Assembly (NCBI RefSeq): GCF_029953285.1
Contig: NZ_JASAOI010000007.1
Span: 124,001 to 188,000 of the forward strand
DNA from: Yinghuangia seranimata
GTDB lineage: Bacteria > Actinomycetota > Actinomycetes > Streptomycetales > Streptomycetaceae
DNA: 64,000 bases
Reading direction: 5' to 3'
The first letter of the stretch is position 1. Each line of letters starts with the position of its first letter. The notes below the pieces were generated by a model. The model was not told the origin of the DNA. It searched no databases and saw only the letters and a list, made by a program, of their open reading frames with translations. Below, one piece after another: positions 9,668 through 17,911 of the stretch. Position numbers and translations under genes: made by a program.

Positions 9668-10231
9668 TCAGCGGACGCGCACGCGGTTTGCGAACACGTT
9701 CAGGAAGGCCTCGTCGAACGCCTTGAGGTCGTCGGGCTTCCGGCTGGTGACCAGCATGCTGCGGCCGTTTTCGCAGACCGCGACGGGCTCGTCCACCCAC
9801 ATCGCGCCGGCGTTGCGCAGGTCGGTCCGCAGACTGGGCCACGATGTGACGGTGCGGCCCAGCAGGACCCCGGCCTCGATGAGCGTCCACGGGGCGTGGC
9901 AGATCGCCGCGACGGGCTTGCCGCTGTCGAAGAACGACTTGACGAAGGCCACCGCCGCGGTGTTCGTCCGCAGCTGGTCGGGGTTGGCGACGCCGCCCGG
10001 GAGGACGAGGCCGACGAAGTCCTGGTGGCCGAGCGGGAGGACGTCGTCGACGACGAAGGTGTCCGCCTTGTCGAGGTGGTGGAAGGCCTGGATCTCACCC
10101 GGCTTGGTCGACACCAGGCGCGGCGTCCCGCCGGCGTCCTGTACCGCCTGCCACGGGTCGGTGAGTTCGACCTGTTCGACGCCCTCGGGGGCGACGAGGA
10201 ACGCGACCTGCTGTCCTTCCAAATCGACCAT
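9668..10231 (-). CDS. DJ-1/PfpI family protein (class I glutamine amidotransferase-like)
   Basis: The 187-residue protein matches the PfpI/DJ-1 family in length and motifs. The nucleophile elbow AAICHAPWTLIEAG carries Cys111 next to His112, an upstream glutamate lies in the APEGVEQVEL segment, and GLVLPGGVANPDQLR is the typical central strand-loop. Members act as proteases, deglycases or glyoxalase-like stress proteins. The ATG at 10231 follows GGGAGG by eight bases. It sits just downstream of a DUF2231 membrane protein gene in the same direction, within a block of stress-type genes. Confidence 0.92.
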   Translation of the reverse strand: MVDLEGQQVAFLVAPEGVEQVELTDPWQAVQDAGGTPRLVSTKPGEIQAFHHLDKADTFVVDDVLPLGHQDFVGLVLPGGVANPDQLRTNTAAVAFVKSFFDSGKPVAAICHAPWTLIEAGVLLGRTVTSWPSLRTDLRNAGAMWVDEPVAVCENGRSMLVTSRKPDDLKAFDEAFLNVFANRVRVR

Positions 10232-10278
10232 GGCGATGACCTCCCTGTGCTGTGCTGTCGTGTCGTGCTGTTTCGGTG

Positions 10279-10851
10279 TCAGCGCGCGTCCACGCGGGTG
10301 AAGAGGTCCCCCGTCGGCTGCCCGTCCGGGCTCGGCCCCGGCACGTCGACGCCGACACCCAGCCGGTACGCCAGGTGCCCGCCCAGGTAGCCGCCCGCAC
10401 CGACGGCGGTCAGCCCGCCGAGCGCCCACAACCTGCCGCGCAGCGGCCGGTGCCGCATGCGTGCGGTCAGCGACGCGCAGTAGCAGGCGATGCCGATCCA
10501 GTTGCAGGCCGCGTGGGCGACACCGACGCGGCGTTGCGCGGGGCGTTCGGCAGCGGCGAGGTCGACCGCGCCCGCGGCGGCGGCCGGCACCGCGGCGGCG
10601 AGGCCGACCGCGATCAGTTCGGCGGATGCCCGTCCGGTGCCCGGCACACAGTCCAGGACGGCGGACGACAGCCAGGCCCCGATCGGAACCTGGACGAGGA
10701 TGGGGTGCGCGGGGTGCCCGAGGGGTGTGCCGCGCAGGGCGTCGCGCACCGTGCCGTCGGGGGCGCGTGCCGCGAGGGCGCGCAGCCACGCCGCTGGGCG
10801 GTCCAGCACGCCGGCCCGTTCGAGGCGCGTGGTGATGGTCGTGGTCCGCAT
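10279..10851 (-). CDS. DUF2231-type membrane protein
   Basis: The 190-residue protein carries the DUF2231 hallmark GTPLGHPAHPILVQVPIGAWLSSAVLD (only described, about residues 40-66). Four hydrophobic helices follow, one containing HAACNWIGIACYCA and another GAGGYLGGHLAYRLG. In other actinobacteria such proteins are sometimes fused to or encoded beside Rieske proteins, and the paired histidines suggest metal or haem binding; this is inference. The ATG at 10851 was chosen because MRTTTITTRLERAGVLDRP leads straight into the domain. Its stop is 47 bp upstream of the DJ-1 gene, so the two are likely co-transcribed. Confidence 0.85.
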   Translation of the reverse strand: MRTTTITTRLERAGVLDRPAAWLRALAARAPDGTVRDALRGTPLGHPAHPILVQVPIGAWLSSAVLDCVPGTGRASAELIAVGLAAAVPAAAAGAVDLAAAERPAQRRVGVAHAACNWIGIACYCASLTARMRHRPLRGRLWALGGLTAVGAGGYLGGHLAYRLGVGVDVPGPSPDGQPTGDLFTRVDAR

Positions 10852-10955
10852 GTCTGGCGGCTGCCCAGGCTCGCGCAGGGTATGCGCCCGGGTCGCCGCC
10901 GACCGTCTTTCGGCCCAGCCGCGGCAGGTCGCACCGGGCGGCCCGCGTGGTCGGC

Positions 10956-10980
10956 GGGTCAACCCGCACGGCACGGGTAG
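10956..10980 (+). promoter_or_regulatory. SigB-like promoter, GGGT-N15-GGGTAG
   Basis: A GGGT at 10956-10959 is separated by 15 bases from GGGTAG at 10975-10980. This fits the Streptomyces SigB-type pattern GNNT-N14-16-GGGTA, except that the last base is G rather than C or T. The ATG of the downstream small gene is only nine bases beyond the -10 element, so the transcript would be almost leaderless. Confidence 0.55.
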
Positions 10981-10989
10981 CCGCCGAGC

Positions 10990-11307
10990 ATGAACCTCAC
11001 CCTCGCGGACTCCGCGGGGCCGGGCGCCGGCACGGTCGCCCTGACGGTCGTGGCCGTCCTGGTCCTGGCCGCGATGATGTTCGTCCCGCTCGTCCACCGC
11101 CTGCGCCGGGAACGCCGCCGGGCGACCGTCGGCCGAACGCCGCCTACCGACTCCACGCACCCCGGCGGGAACCCGCACGCCGCACCGGGCACGGACCACC
11201 GTCCGCGCCTCGAACCCGACGAGGGCCGCCCCGCCACCACCGGGCCCGGCGCCGGCACCGACACCGGCGACGAAGCGGACGCGGGCCGCCGCCGAGAAGC
11301 CCGATGA
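10990..11307 (+). CDS. Small single-pass membrane protein (DUF6479-like)
   Basis: The 105-residue protein has a short outside segment, one transmembrane helix (about residues 14-34, GTVALTVVAVLVLAAMMFVP), a basic cluster RLRRERRRA and a long hydrophilic Pro/Gly/Thr/Asp-rich tail. The layout resembles the DUF6479 group of small streptomycete membrane proteins, though I cannot confirm membership. There is no clear ribosome binding site; a SigB-like promoter ends nine bases before the ATG, which fits near-leaderless expression. Confidence 0.6.
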   Translation: MNLTLADSAGPGAGTVALTVVAVLVLAAMMFVPLVHRLRRERRRATVGRTPPTDSTHPGGNPHAAPGTDHRPRLEPDEGRPATTGPGAGTDTGDEADAGRRREAR

Positions 11308-11435
11308 CGTCCGCCGCACCGCCCCGCGGGACCCGGGCTGCGGCGCCGCCGGCTCCCGCCCGCGCGGACGGCGCCGCCGCTCGCCGTAAGGGCGTCCCCG
11401 GGCCCGTCCCCCCTGCCCCGGCGGCCACGTCCTGG

Positions 11436-11460
11436 GCATGCTCCGCCGCGGACCGGGTAG
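11436..11460 (+). promoter_or_regulatory. SigB-like promoter, GCAT-N15-GGGTAG, upstream of transketolase
   Basis: GCAT at 11436-11439 and GGGTAG at 11455-11460 are spaced by 15 bases. The transketolase ATG is 40 bases downstream of the -10 element, leaving a normal leader. The same GGGTAGC word recurs at five other gene starts between 10.9 and 19.4 kb. Confidence 0.55.
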
Positions 11461-11500
11461 CCGACCGCCTGGCCAGGATCGTCGTCCTTGAGGACCCCCG

Positions 11501-13345
11501 ATGGATCATCCGCAACTGACCGAACTCGCCCGCACGCTGCGCGTGGACTCCGTGCGCGCGTCCAGCGCCGCCGGATCGGGCCATCCGACGTCGTCGCTGT
11601 CGGCGGCCGACCTGATGGCGGTGCTGCTCGGCCGTCGGCTGCGCTACGACTTCGCCGACCCCGGGCATCCCGGCAACGACCGGCTGGTGTTCTCCAAGGG
11701 GCACGCGACGCCCCTCCTCTACGCCATGTACCGCGCGGTCGGCGCGGTCTCCGACGACGAGCTGCTGACGTTCCGCACGCGGGGCAGCCGCCTGGAGGGC
11801 CATCCGACGCCCCGGCTGCCGTGGGTCGACTTCGCGACCGGGTCGCTCGGCCAGGGCCTGCCGATGGGTGCCGCGCTCGCATGGGGGATCCTGCGCCTGG
11901 AGGCCGGCCCCGCGCGGGTGTGGGTGCTGTCCGGCGACGGCGAGACGGCCGAGGGGTCGGTGTGGGAGGCCGCCGAGTTCGCGGGGGCGCACGGGCTCGG
12001 CAACCTCACGCTCGTGCTGGACGTGAACCGGCTCGGGCAGCGCGGGCCGACCCGGCACGGGTGGGACCTGGACGCCTACGCGACGCGCTTCGCCGCGTTC
12101 GGCTGGCACACCGTCACCGTCGACGGGCACGACATAGCGGCGATCGACGCCGCGTACGGCGAGGCCCTCGACACCACCGACCGGCCCACCGCCGTCATCG
12201 CCCGCACGATGAAGGGCCGGGGCGTGCCCGACGTCGAGAACCGCGAGGGCGCGCACGGCAAACCGGTGCCGGACGAGGCGCGGGCGATCGCGGCGCTGGG
12301 CGGCGAGCCGTCCAGGCAGGTCGTGGTTCCGGTGCGTCCGCCGCTCCCCACCCACCTCGCCGACCGGGAGACGCTGGACAAGGACGCGGACCTGCCCGTG
12401 TACGAGGTCGGCGACGAGGTGCCGACGCGCAAGGCGTTCGGCGAGGCCCTGGCGGCGCTCGGCGACGTGCGCGGCGACGTCGTGGCGGTCGACGGCGAGG
12501 TGGGCGACTCGACGGGCCTGAACTCGTTCGCCGAGCGGCACCCCTCGCGGTTCCTGGAGTGCTACATCGCCGAGCAGCAGCTGGCCGCGTCGGCGGTCGC
12601 GCTGCAGACCCGCGGCTGGCTGCCGTTCGCGTCGACGTTCGCGGCGTTCCTGACCCGCGCCCACGACTTCCTGCGCATGGCCGCGATCGGGCACGCGAAC
12701 GTCTGTATGGTCGGCTCGCACGCCGGCACCTCGATCGGGCAGGACGGGCCGTCCCAGATGGGTCTCGAGGACCTGGCGATGTTCCGTGCCCTGCACGGTT
12801 CGACGGTGCTGTACCCGTGCGACGCCAACCAGACCGCGCGGCTCGTCGCCGCGATGGCCGAAGCGACCGGCATCCGCTACCTGCGGACCACGCGCGGCGC
12901 GACCCCGGTCGTCTACGGCGCCGACGCCGTCTTCCCCGTCGGCGGCAGCCGCCTGCTCCGGCCCGGCGACGGGGCGCAGGTGACGGTGGCCGCCGCGGGG
13001 ATCACCGTGCACGCCGCGCTCGCCGCGGCCGACCGCCTGGCCGAGCGCGGCGTTCCGGTACGGGTACTCGACCTGTACTCGGTCAAGCCGGTCGACACCG
13101 AGGCGCTGTACGCCGCGGCGGCCGCCACCGCGTGCCTGATCACCGTCGAGGACCACCGCCCCGAGGGCGGCCTCGGCGACGCTGTCGCGGAGACGTTCGC
13201 CCGCACCGACGCCCCGCCCGCGCCGCGCCTGGTCCGTCTGGCGGTGCGTCACATGCCGGGCTCGGCCACGCCGGGCGAGCAGTTGGCCGAGTCGGGCATC
13301 GACGCCGACGCGGTCGAGACCGCGGTGCTGGCGTGCCTGGCCTGA
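11501..13345 (+). CDS. Transketolase (single-chain, about 614 residues)
   Basis: The protein contains the N-terminal thiamine-diphosphate domain (GSGHPTSSLSAADL, GHATPLLYAM, the GDGE diphosphate/Mg motif in VLSGDGETAEGSVWEA), the pyrimidine-binding domain (ECYIAEQQLAASAVALQ with its activating glutamate) and the C-terminal domain (DLYSVKPVDTEAL). It is shorter than the classical 660-700-residue bacterial enzyme and close to the animal-type/actinobacterial 615-residue form. It would transfer two-carbon ketol units in the pentose phosphate pathway and may be a stress-induced paralogue given its SigB-like promoter. It stands alone; the following oxidoreductase is convergent. Confidence 0.93.
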   Translation: MDHPQLTELARTLRVDSVRASSAAGSGHPTSSLSAADLMAVLLGRRLRYDFADPGHPGNDRLVFSKGHATPLLYAMYRAVGAVSDDELLTFRTRGSRLEGHPTPRLPWVDFATGSLGQGLPMGAALAWGILRLEAGPARVWVLSGDGETAEGSVWEAAEFAGAHGLGNLTLVLDVNRLGQRGPTRHGWDLDAYATRFAAFGWHTVTVDGHDIAAIDAAYGEALDTTDRPTAVIARTMKGRGVPDVENREGAHGKPVPDEARAIAALGGEPSRQVVVPVRPPLPTHLADRETLDKDADLPVYEVGDEVPTRKAFGEALAALGDVRGDVVAVDGEVGDSTGLNSFAERHPSRFLECYIAEQQLAASAVALQTRGWLPFASTFAAFLTRAHDFLRMAAIGHANVCMVGSHAGTSIGQDGPSQMGLEDLAMFRALHGSTVLYPCDANQTARLVAAMAEATGIRYLRTTRGATPVVYGADAVFPVGGSRLLRPGDGAQVTVAAAGITVHAALAAADRLAERGVPVRVLDLYSVKPVDTEALYAAAAATACLITVEDHRPEGGLGDAVAETFARTDAPPAPRLVRLAVRHMPGSATPGEQLAESGIDADAVETAVLACLA

Positions 13346-13380
13346 CCGCCTGACCACCTGACCATCTGACCACCTGACCG
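13343..13380. repeat. Five-fold 8-bp tandem repeat (TGACCNNC) starting at the transketolase stop
   Basis: The stop codon begins a run of TGACCGCC, TGACCACC, TGACCATC, TGACCACC and TGACCGAT units in perfect 8-base phase. It lies in the short gap between two convergent genes and contains no stem-loop, so it is not an obvious terminator. Confidence 0.85.
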
Positions 13381-13406
13381 ATCACGTCCGGGCCACGGAC
13401 ACCCTG

Positions 13407-16400
13407 TCACCCCTCCGGTACCTCGAACCCGTCGACGTATCGTGTCAGTTCGCGCACGCCACGCCCGGTCCGCCGCCCCGACAGCGCCGCCAGTGCGGCC
13501 GCCACGAGTGCCCCGCCGCCCGCCGCGGTCGCGAGCAGCCTGGCCCGGCGGGCGGGCGGTACGGGTCGCGGCAGCCGTTGTTCGGGCAGGCCGCCGTCGG
13601 CCGGGCCGCCGTCCATGCCGCGTTCCAGCGCTTCCGCGAGGTGCATCGCGGTGCGGCCGGTGTCGGCCTGGGAGATCTGGGTGCGGCAGCTGAAGCCGTC
13701 GGCGATCACGAACGCGTCGGGGTCGGTGCGCCGCACGGCGTCCAGCAGCCCCAGGTCGGCGATCTCCAGGGACAGCGCGTGGTGCCCGCGCTCGAAGCCG
13801 AAGTTGCCGGCGAGGCCGCAGCAGCCGACGTCGAGCACGTCGGCGTCGAGCCCGGCACGGCGCATGAGTTCGCGGTCGGCGTCGAACTTCATGACGGCGT
13901 GCTGGTGGCAGTGCGTCTGGACGGTCGCGGCCCGGCCGATGTGCGGCGGCCGCCACCCGTCGGCCTCGTCGCCCGTCAACACCTCTGCGAGGGTGCGGAC
14001 CTGGTCGGCGAGCCGCCGCACCCGGTCGTCGCCGGGCAGGAGTTCGGGCGCGTCGGCGCGGAACACGGCGGTGCAGGACGGCTCGAGCCCGACCACGGTC
14101 GTCCCGGCGTCGAGCCATGGCGCCAAGGCGTCCGCCGTGCGGCGCAGCACGCGCTTGGCCGTGCGCAGTTGGCCGGTCGAGATCCAGGTGAGCCCGCAGC
14201 ACACCGGCCGGTCGGGCACGGCGACGTGGAAGCCCGCGGACTCCAACACCCGTACCGCGGCCTGCGCGACGTGCGGGTGGAAGTGGTTGGTGAACGTGTC
14301 GGGCCACAGCAGGACGGTGCGCGGGTCGCCGGGATCGGGACGTGTGCGCCCGCTCTCGGCCCACCAGGTGAGGAAGGGCCGCGCCGCGAACACGGGCGCG
14401 TCGCGCTCGGGGGCCACGCCCGCGAGCCGCTTGCCCGCGGCGGCGAGGCCCGGCGCGTACAGGAGGGCGTTGACCACCTCGGGCGCCGCGCTCGCGAGGT
14501 GCGCCCACAGCGGCAGCCAGCCCATCGAGTAGTGCGCGGCGGGCCGCAGCCGGCCGGCGTAGTGGTGGGACAGGAACTCGGCCTTGTAGGTGGCCATGTC
14601 GACGCCGGTGGGGCAGTCGGAGCGGCAGCCCTTGCAGGCGAGGCACAGGTCGAGTGCGTCGCGCACCTCCGGGGAGCGCCAGCCCTGCGTGACGGTGGAG
14701 TCGGCCTGCCCGCCGAGCATTTCGAACAGCAGGCGCGCGCGGCCACGGGTGGAGTGCTCCTCCTCGCCGGTCGCCCGGTAGGAGGGGCACATGACGCCGC
14801 CTTCATGCGAGCGGCAGTTGCCGATGCCGATGCACCGGGTGACCGCGCGGGTGAAGGAGTGGTCGTCGTGCGGGTAGTCGAACGCGGTGGCGGCGGGTTC
14901 GCGCGGGCGCCACCACGGCCCGAGCCGCAGGTCCTCGTCGACGCGGTGCGGGGCGACGACCTTGCCCGGGTTCATGTGGTCGCCGGGGTCGAACAGCGCC
15001 TTGGCCTCGCGGAAGGCTGCGAGCAGGCCGGGGCCGTACATGCGTTCCAGCAGTTCGCCGCGGGCCTGGCCGTCTCCGTGCTCGCCGGACAGCGATCCGC
15101 CGTACGACGTCACCAGGTCCGCGGCGCGGCCGAGGAACGCGCGGAAGGCGACGACGCCTTCGGGCGTGCGGAGTTCGAACGGGATGCGGGTGTGCACGCA
15201 GCCGTGCCCGAAGTGCCCGTACAGCGTGGGATGGTCGAGGCCGAACTCGGCGAACAGCCCCTTCAGGTCCCGCAGATAGTCGCCGAGCCGGTCGGGCGGG
15301 ACGGCCGAGTCCTCCCAGCCCTCCCACGTGTCGCGGCCGTCCGGCGGCCGTGCGGTGACGCCGAGCCCGGCCTCGCGGGCCTTGAGCGCGCGGACCTCGC
15401 GAGCGGGGTTGTCGGAGAAGGCGACGGTCGGGTCGTCGGGTGCGCGCCCGATTGCGTGCAGAAGGTCGTTGGCCTGCCGGTCGACGTCGTCGCGGGTGTC
15501 GCCGGCGAACTGCACGAGCAACCAGCTCTCCCCCTCGGGGAACGTGTCGAGCGATTCGAGGTGGACGCCTTCCTCGCGCATGAGCTGCGCCATGCGGCCG
15601 TCCAGCGCCTCCAGGAGGTGTGGGCTGCTGTGCTCGAGCATTCGGGGTACGGCGTCCGCGGCGGCGCAGATGTCGTCGTAGCCGAGCACGAGCATCGACT
15701 CGGCCGGCGGCACGGGCACGAGGTCGAGCTCGGCGCGCAGGACGGCGACCATCGTGCCCTCGCTGCCGACGAGCGCGCGGGCCAGGTGAAAGCCGCGTTC
15801 GGGGAGCAGGTCGTCGAGGTTGTAGCCGGAGACCCGGCGGGGCAGCTCGGGGTAGCCGGTGCGCAGGTCGGCGAGGTGCCGGTCGACGAGGGCGCGCAGC
15901 TCCGCGTACAGCGTTCCGCGGCGGCCGCCTGCGGCGACCACGGCGTCGAGCTCCTCCGGCGGTGTGGGGCCGACCCAGCAGCGCAGGCCGTCGTACGTCA
16001 CGATCTCCAGGCGCCGCACGTTGTCGGCGGTCTTGCCGTACGCCTGCGCGCTCGCGCCGCACGAGTTGTTGCCGATCATGCCGCCGAGCGTGCACTGGCT
16101 GTGGGTGGCCGGCTTGGGACCGAACATGAGGCCTGCGTCGGCGAGCTGACGGTTGAGCTCGTCGAGGACGATGCCCGGTTCGACGACGCAGACCCGGCGT
16201 TCGGCGTCGAGCGACACGAGGTGGTTGCAGTACTTCGTCCAGTCGATCACCACGGCCGCGTTGGTGCACTGGCCGCCGAGGCTGGTTCCGCCGCCGCGCG
16301 AGAGGACGGGGGCGCCGTGGCGGGCGCACACGGCCACCGCTTCCGCGGCGGCGTCGACGTCGTACGGCACGACGACGCCGACGGGTGGCTGCCGGTAGTT

Positions 16401-16547
16401 GGACGCGTCCGTGGAGTACACCCCCCGGCTGCCCGCGTCGAACCGGACCTCGCCGCGCACACACTGTCGCAGCTCGGCCGCCAGGGCCTTCGCGTCCAGC
16501 GCCGCTCCGTCTCGATGCTCTCCGTCGTGCCGCCGAACGCCGTGCAT
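13407..16547 (-). CDS. FAD-linked oxidase fused to Fe-S/CCG oxidoreductase (D-lactate/glycolate dehydrogenase-like)
   Basis: The 1046-residue protein has a FAD_binding_4 domain (about residues 45-220: RGGGTSLGGQCTN, GGMIGNNSCGASAQAYG), an FAD-oxidase C-terminal domain (GEHGDGQARGELLERMYG, HFGHGCVHTRIPF) and a ferredoxin-like pair of cysteine clusters (CIGIGNCRS...MCPSY and CLACKGCRSDCP). Two CCG motifs follow (PVCCGLTW, CCGLAGNFG) and then a C-terminal membrane anchor. This GlcD-GlpC fusion oxidises a 2-hydroxyacid and passes electrons through Fe-S centres. The ATG at 16547 follows GGGAGA. A SigB-like promoter with a perfect GTTT -35 element lies 78 bp upstream. Confidence 0.9.
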   Translation of the reverse strand: MHGVRRHDGEHRDGAALDAKALAAELRQCVRGEVRFDAGSRGVYSTDASNYRQPPVGVVVPYDVDAAAEAVAVCARHGAPVLSRGGGTSLGGQCTNAAVVIDWTKYCNHLVSLDAERRVCVVEPGIVLDELNRQLADAGLMFGPKPATHSQCTLGGMIGNNSCGASAQAYGKTADNVRRLEIVTYDGLRCWVGPTPPEELDAVVAAGGRRGTLYAELRALVDRHLADLRTGYPELPRRVSGYNLDDLLPERGFHLARALVGSEGTMVAVLRAELDLVPVPPAESMLVLGYDDICAAADAVPRMLEHSSPHLLEALDGRMAQLMREEGVHLESLDTFPEGESWLLVQFAGDTRDDVDRQANDLLHAIGRAPDDPTVAFSDNPAREVRALKAREAGLGVTARPPDGRDTWEGWEDSAVPPDRLGDYLRDLKGLFAEFGLDHPTLYGHFGHGCVHTRIPFELRTPEGVVAFRAFLGRAADLVTSYGGSLSGEHGDGQARGELLERMYGPGLLAAFREAKALFDPGDHMNPGKVVAPHRVDEDLRLGPWWRPREPAATAFDYPHDDHSFTRAVTRCIGIGNCRSHEGGVMCPSYRATGEEEHSTRGRARLLFEMLGGQADSTVTQGWRSPEVRDALDLCLACKGCRSDCPTGVDMATYKAEFLSHHYAGRLRPAAHYSMGWLPLWAHLASAAPEVVNALLYAPGLAAAGKRLAGVAPERDAPVFAARPFLTWWAESGRTRPDPGDPRTVLLWPDTFTNHFHPHVAQAAVRVLESAGFHVAVPDRPVCCGLTWISTGQLRTAKRVLRRTADALAPWLDAGTTVVGLEPSCTAVFRADAPELLPGDDRVRRLADQVRTLAEVLTGDEADGWRPPHIGRAATVQTHCHQHAVMKFDADRELMRRAGLDADVLDVGCCGLAGNFGFERGHHALSLEIADLGLLDAVRRTDPDAFVIADGFSCRTQISQADTGRTAMHLAEALERGMDGGPADGGLPEQRLPRPVPPARRARLLATAAGGGALVAAALAALSGRRTGRGVRELTRYVDGFEVPEG

Positions 16548-16624
16548 GCCGCCGTCTCCCCATTCGTCTCCCGGGCCCGACGCGACCACGCAGCGCCCGG
16601 GCCCGCACATGTCCGCCTGTGCGG

Positions 16625-16648
16625 CTACCCGATGCGCCGGACGGAAAC
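16625..16648 (-). promoter_or_regulatory. SigB-like promoter, GTTT-N14-GGGTAG, for the FAD/Fe-S gene
   Basis: Read on the minus strand, GTTT (16648-16645) is followed after 14 bases by GGGTAG (16630-16625). GTTT is the optimal -35 word of SigB/SigF-type promoters. It points at the oxidoreductase ATG at 16547. It overlaps a plus-strand promoter of the same type, so the intergenic region is divergent under one sigma factor. Confidence 0.6.
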
Positions 16649-16662
16649 CGACACCGGGCACC

Positions 16663-16688
16663 GCGTCGCAGGCGACGCACCCGGGTAG
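16663..16688 (+). promoter_or_regulatory. SigB-like promoter, GCGT-N16-GGGTAG, for the hemerythrin region
   Basis: GCGT (16663-16666) and GGGTAG (16683-16688) are separated by 16 bases. A small ORF starts at 16698 and the hemerythrin gene at 16853. Confidence 0.5.
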
Positions 16689-16697
16689 CGGCCCGCC

Positions 16698-16928
16698 ATG
16701 ACGGATCACCGCGAGGAACTCGCCGCGGTACGGGAGAAGATCGAGGCGGTCTACGCAGCCCGCCACACCGGCCGCGACGCGTCATGGACCGGCCGCCCCG
16801 GGGTGGCCGCCCGAACGCCAGGACACGAAATCCCGCGAAGTGAGGCGCAGCCATGGGCCACGGCGGCGACATCATTCACGAACTCAAGGCCGACCACCGC
16901 GAGGTCGAATCCCTCTTCGAACGCATAA
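16698..16928 (+). CDS. Possible small or degraded ORF upstream of the hemerythrin gene
   Basis: The frame starts at an ATG nine bases after a SigB-like -10 element, the same geometry as the gene at 10990. Its first ~27 residues (MTDHREELAAVREKIEAVYA and following) look like normal protein. The remainder is low-quality, and the last 25 codons overlap the hemerythrin gene in another frame. It may be a short real gene, a frameshifted remnant, or untranslated leader. Confidence 0.3.
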   Translation: MTDHREELAAVREKIEAVYAARHTGRDASWTGRPGVAARTPGHEIPRSEAQPWATAATSFTNSRPTTARSNPSSNA

Positions 16929-17584
16929 GCGCGGCGGCGCACGAGAACCACAAGCGCAAGCGCCTCGCCGAGGAGCTGACCGTCGAGCTCGTCCGGCACT
17001 CGGTCGCCGAGGAGCAGTACCTCTACCCGGCCGTGCGGGCGCGCGTCCGCGACGGCAACGCGCTCGCCGACAAGGAACTCGCCGACCACGCCGAGGCCGA
17101 GGGGCTCCTGAAACGCCTCGAACGCACCGTGCCCTCCGACCCGGCCTTCGGGCGGCTCGTCGCGAAGCTCGAGACCGAGGTCCGCGTGCACATACGCGAC
17201 GAGGAGCGGCGGCTGTTCCCGCGACTGCGCCGGGCGTGCGGCAAGGCCGAACTGGCGGCGCTCGGCGACGACGTCCGCCGCGCCAAGCAGGTCGCACCGA
17301 CCCGCCCGCACCCGACGACGCCCAGTACACCGACGGCGAGCAAGGTGCTCGGGCCCGTGGTCGGCCTGGTCGACCGCGTCCGCGACCTCTTCGCCGCCCG
17401 CGGGCGGGAGGACTGGCCGGACGTCGACGAAGCGGAGGCCGCCGACAGGGCACGGGCCCGCGTCGCCCGGCGCGAGGCCGACACGTGGACGTACGACGAG
17501 CTGTACGCCGAGGCCAGGCGCCGCGGCGTCAGCGGCCGTTCCAAGATGAACAAGCAGGAGCTGACGTCGGCGCTGCGGCGGTAG
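16853..17584 (+). CDS. Hemerythrin HHE-domain protein with C-terminal SAP/Rho_N-like motif
   Basis: The 243-residue protein has a hemerythrin four-helix domain (about residues 8-140) with the expected ligands in DHREVESLFE, RHSVAEEQYLYP, DHAEAEG and HIRDEERRLFPRL. It should bind a di-iron site and O2, NO or reactive oxygen species. A Pro/Thr-rich linker follows and then, at about 205-243, TYDELYAEARRRGVSGRSKM and NKQELTSALRR, which resembles the small helical SAP/Rho_N DNA- or RNA-binding motif. The ATG is seven bases after GAGG. It is the first gene of a plus-strand run of stress-type small genes. Confidence 0.88.
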   Translation: MGHGGDIIHELKADHREVESLFERISAAAHENHKRKRLAEELTVELVRHSVAEEQYLYPAVRARVRDGNALADKELADHAEAEGLLKRLERTVPSDPAFGRLVAKLETEVRVHIRDEERRLFPRLRRACGKAELAALGDDVRRAKQVAPTRPHPTTPSTPTASKVLGPVVGLVDRVRDLFAARGREDWPDVDEAEAADRARARVARREADTWTYDELYAEARRRGVSGRSKMNKQELTSALRR

Positions 17585-17610
17585 CGGCGCACGCGGCCGC
17601 TGGGGCGCAC

Positions 17611-17636
17611 GTGTCGTACGCCCCGATGCCGGGTAG
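17611..17636 (+). promoter_or_regulatory. SigB-like promoter, GTGT-N16-GGGTAG
   Basis: GTGT (17611-17614) is 16 bases from GGGTAG (17631-17636). The next start codon, at 17674 after an AGAGGAG ribosome binding site, is 37 bases downstream. Confidence 0.5.
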
Positions 17637-17673
17637 CGACGCGATGCCCGAGCCACGACGAGAGGAGCACGCC

Positions 17674-17871
17674 ATGCCCCGCCGATTCGAGTCACGTCAC
17701 GGAGCCGCGGCACGCACCATCACCCCGACCCCCGGCGCGGTCAAGGACCAGGCGGACGCGCACGGCGCGACGCGGGGGAACATGGGCAAGCGCGCCGCCT
17801 GCACCGCCGGTGCGGTGGCGGCCGGCACCGGGCTGCTGCTGTGGCGCCGGTCCCGCGCCAAGGCCGGCTGA
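17674..17871 (+). CDS. Small membrane-anchored hypothetical protein (65 residues)
   Basis: The ATG lies after AGAGGAGCACGCC, a good ribosome binding site. The product has a basic hydrophilic N-terminal half (MPRRFESRHGAAARTITP) and a single C-terminal hydrophobic helix (ACTAGAVAAGTGLLLW) followed by RRSRAKAG. The design is that of a tail-anchored small protein. Function is unknown. It has its own SigB-like promoter and is followed after 40 bp by another small membrane protein gene. Confidence 0.65.
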   Translation: MPRRFESRHGAAARTITPTPGAVKDQADAHGATRGNMGKRAACTAGAVAAGTGLLLWRRSRAKAG

Positions 17872-17911
17872 CGGGCGCGCCGCCGCCGCCCGCTCCGACG
17901 AGGAGGACCCC

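Noticed and set aside
10878-10883. GGGTAT on the plus strand near the DUF2231 gene start
   Set aside because: It points away from the DUF2231 gene and no plus-strand gene starts within 100 bp.
13578-16688. Very long plus-strand open frame (1036 codons) opposite the FAD/Fe-S gene
   Set aside because: It is the antisense shadow of a well-supported gene, caused by high G/C at third positions; its translation has no recognisable domain and is rich in R, G and H.
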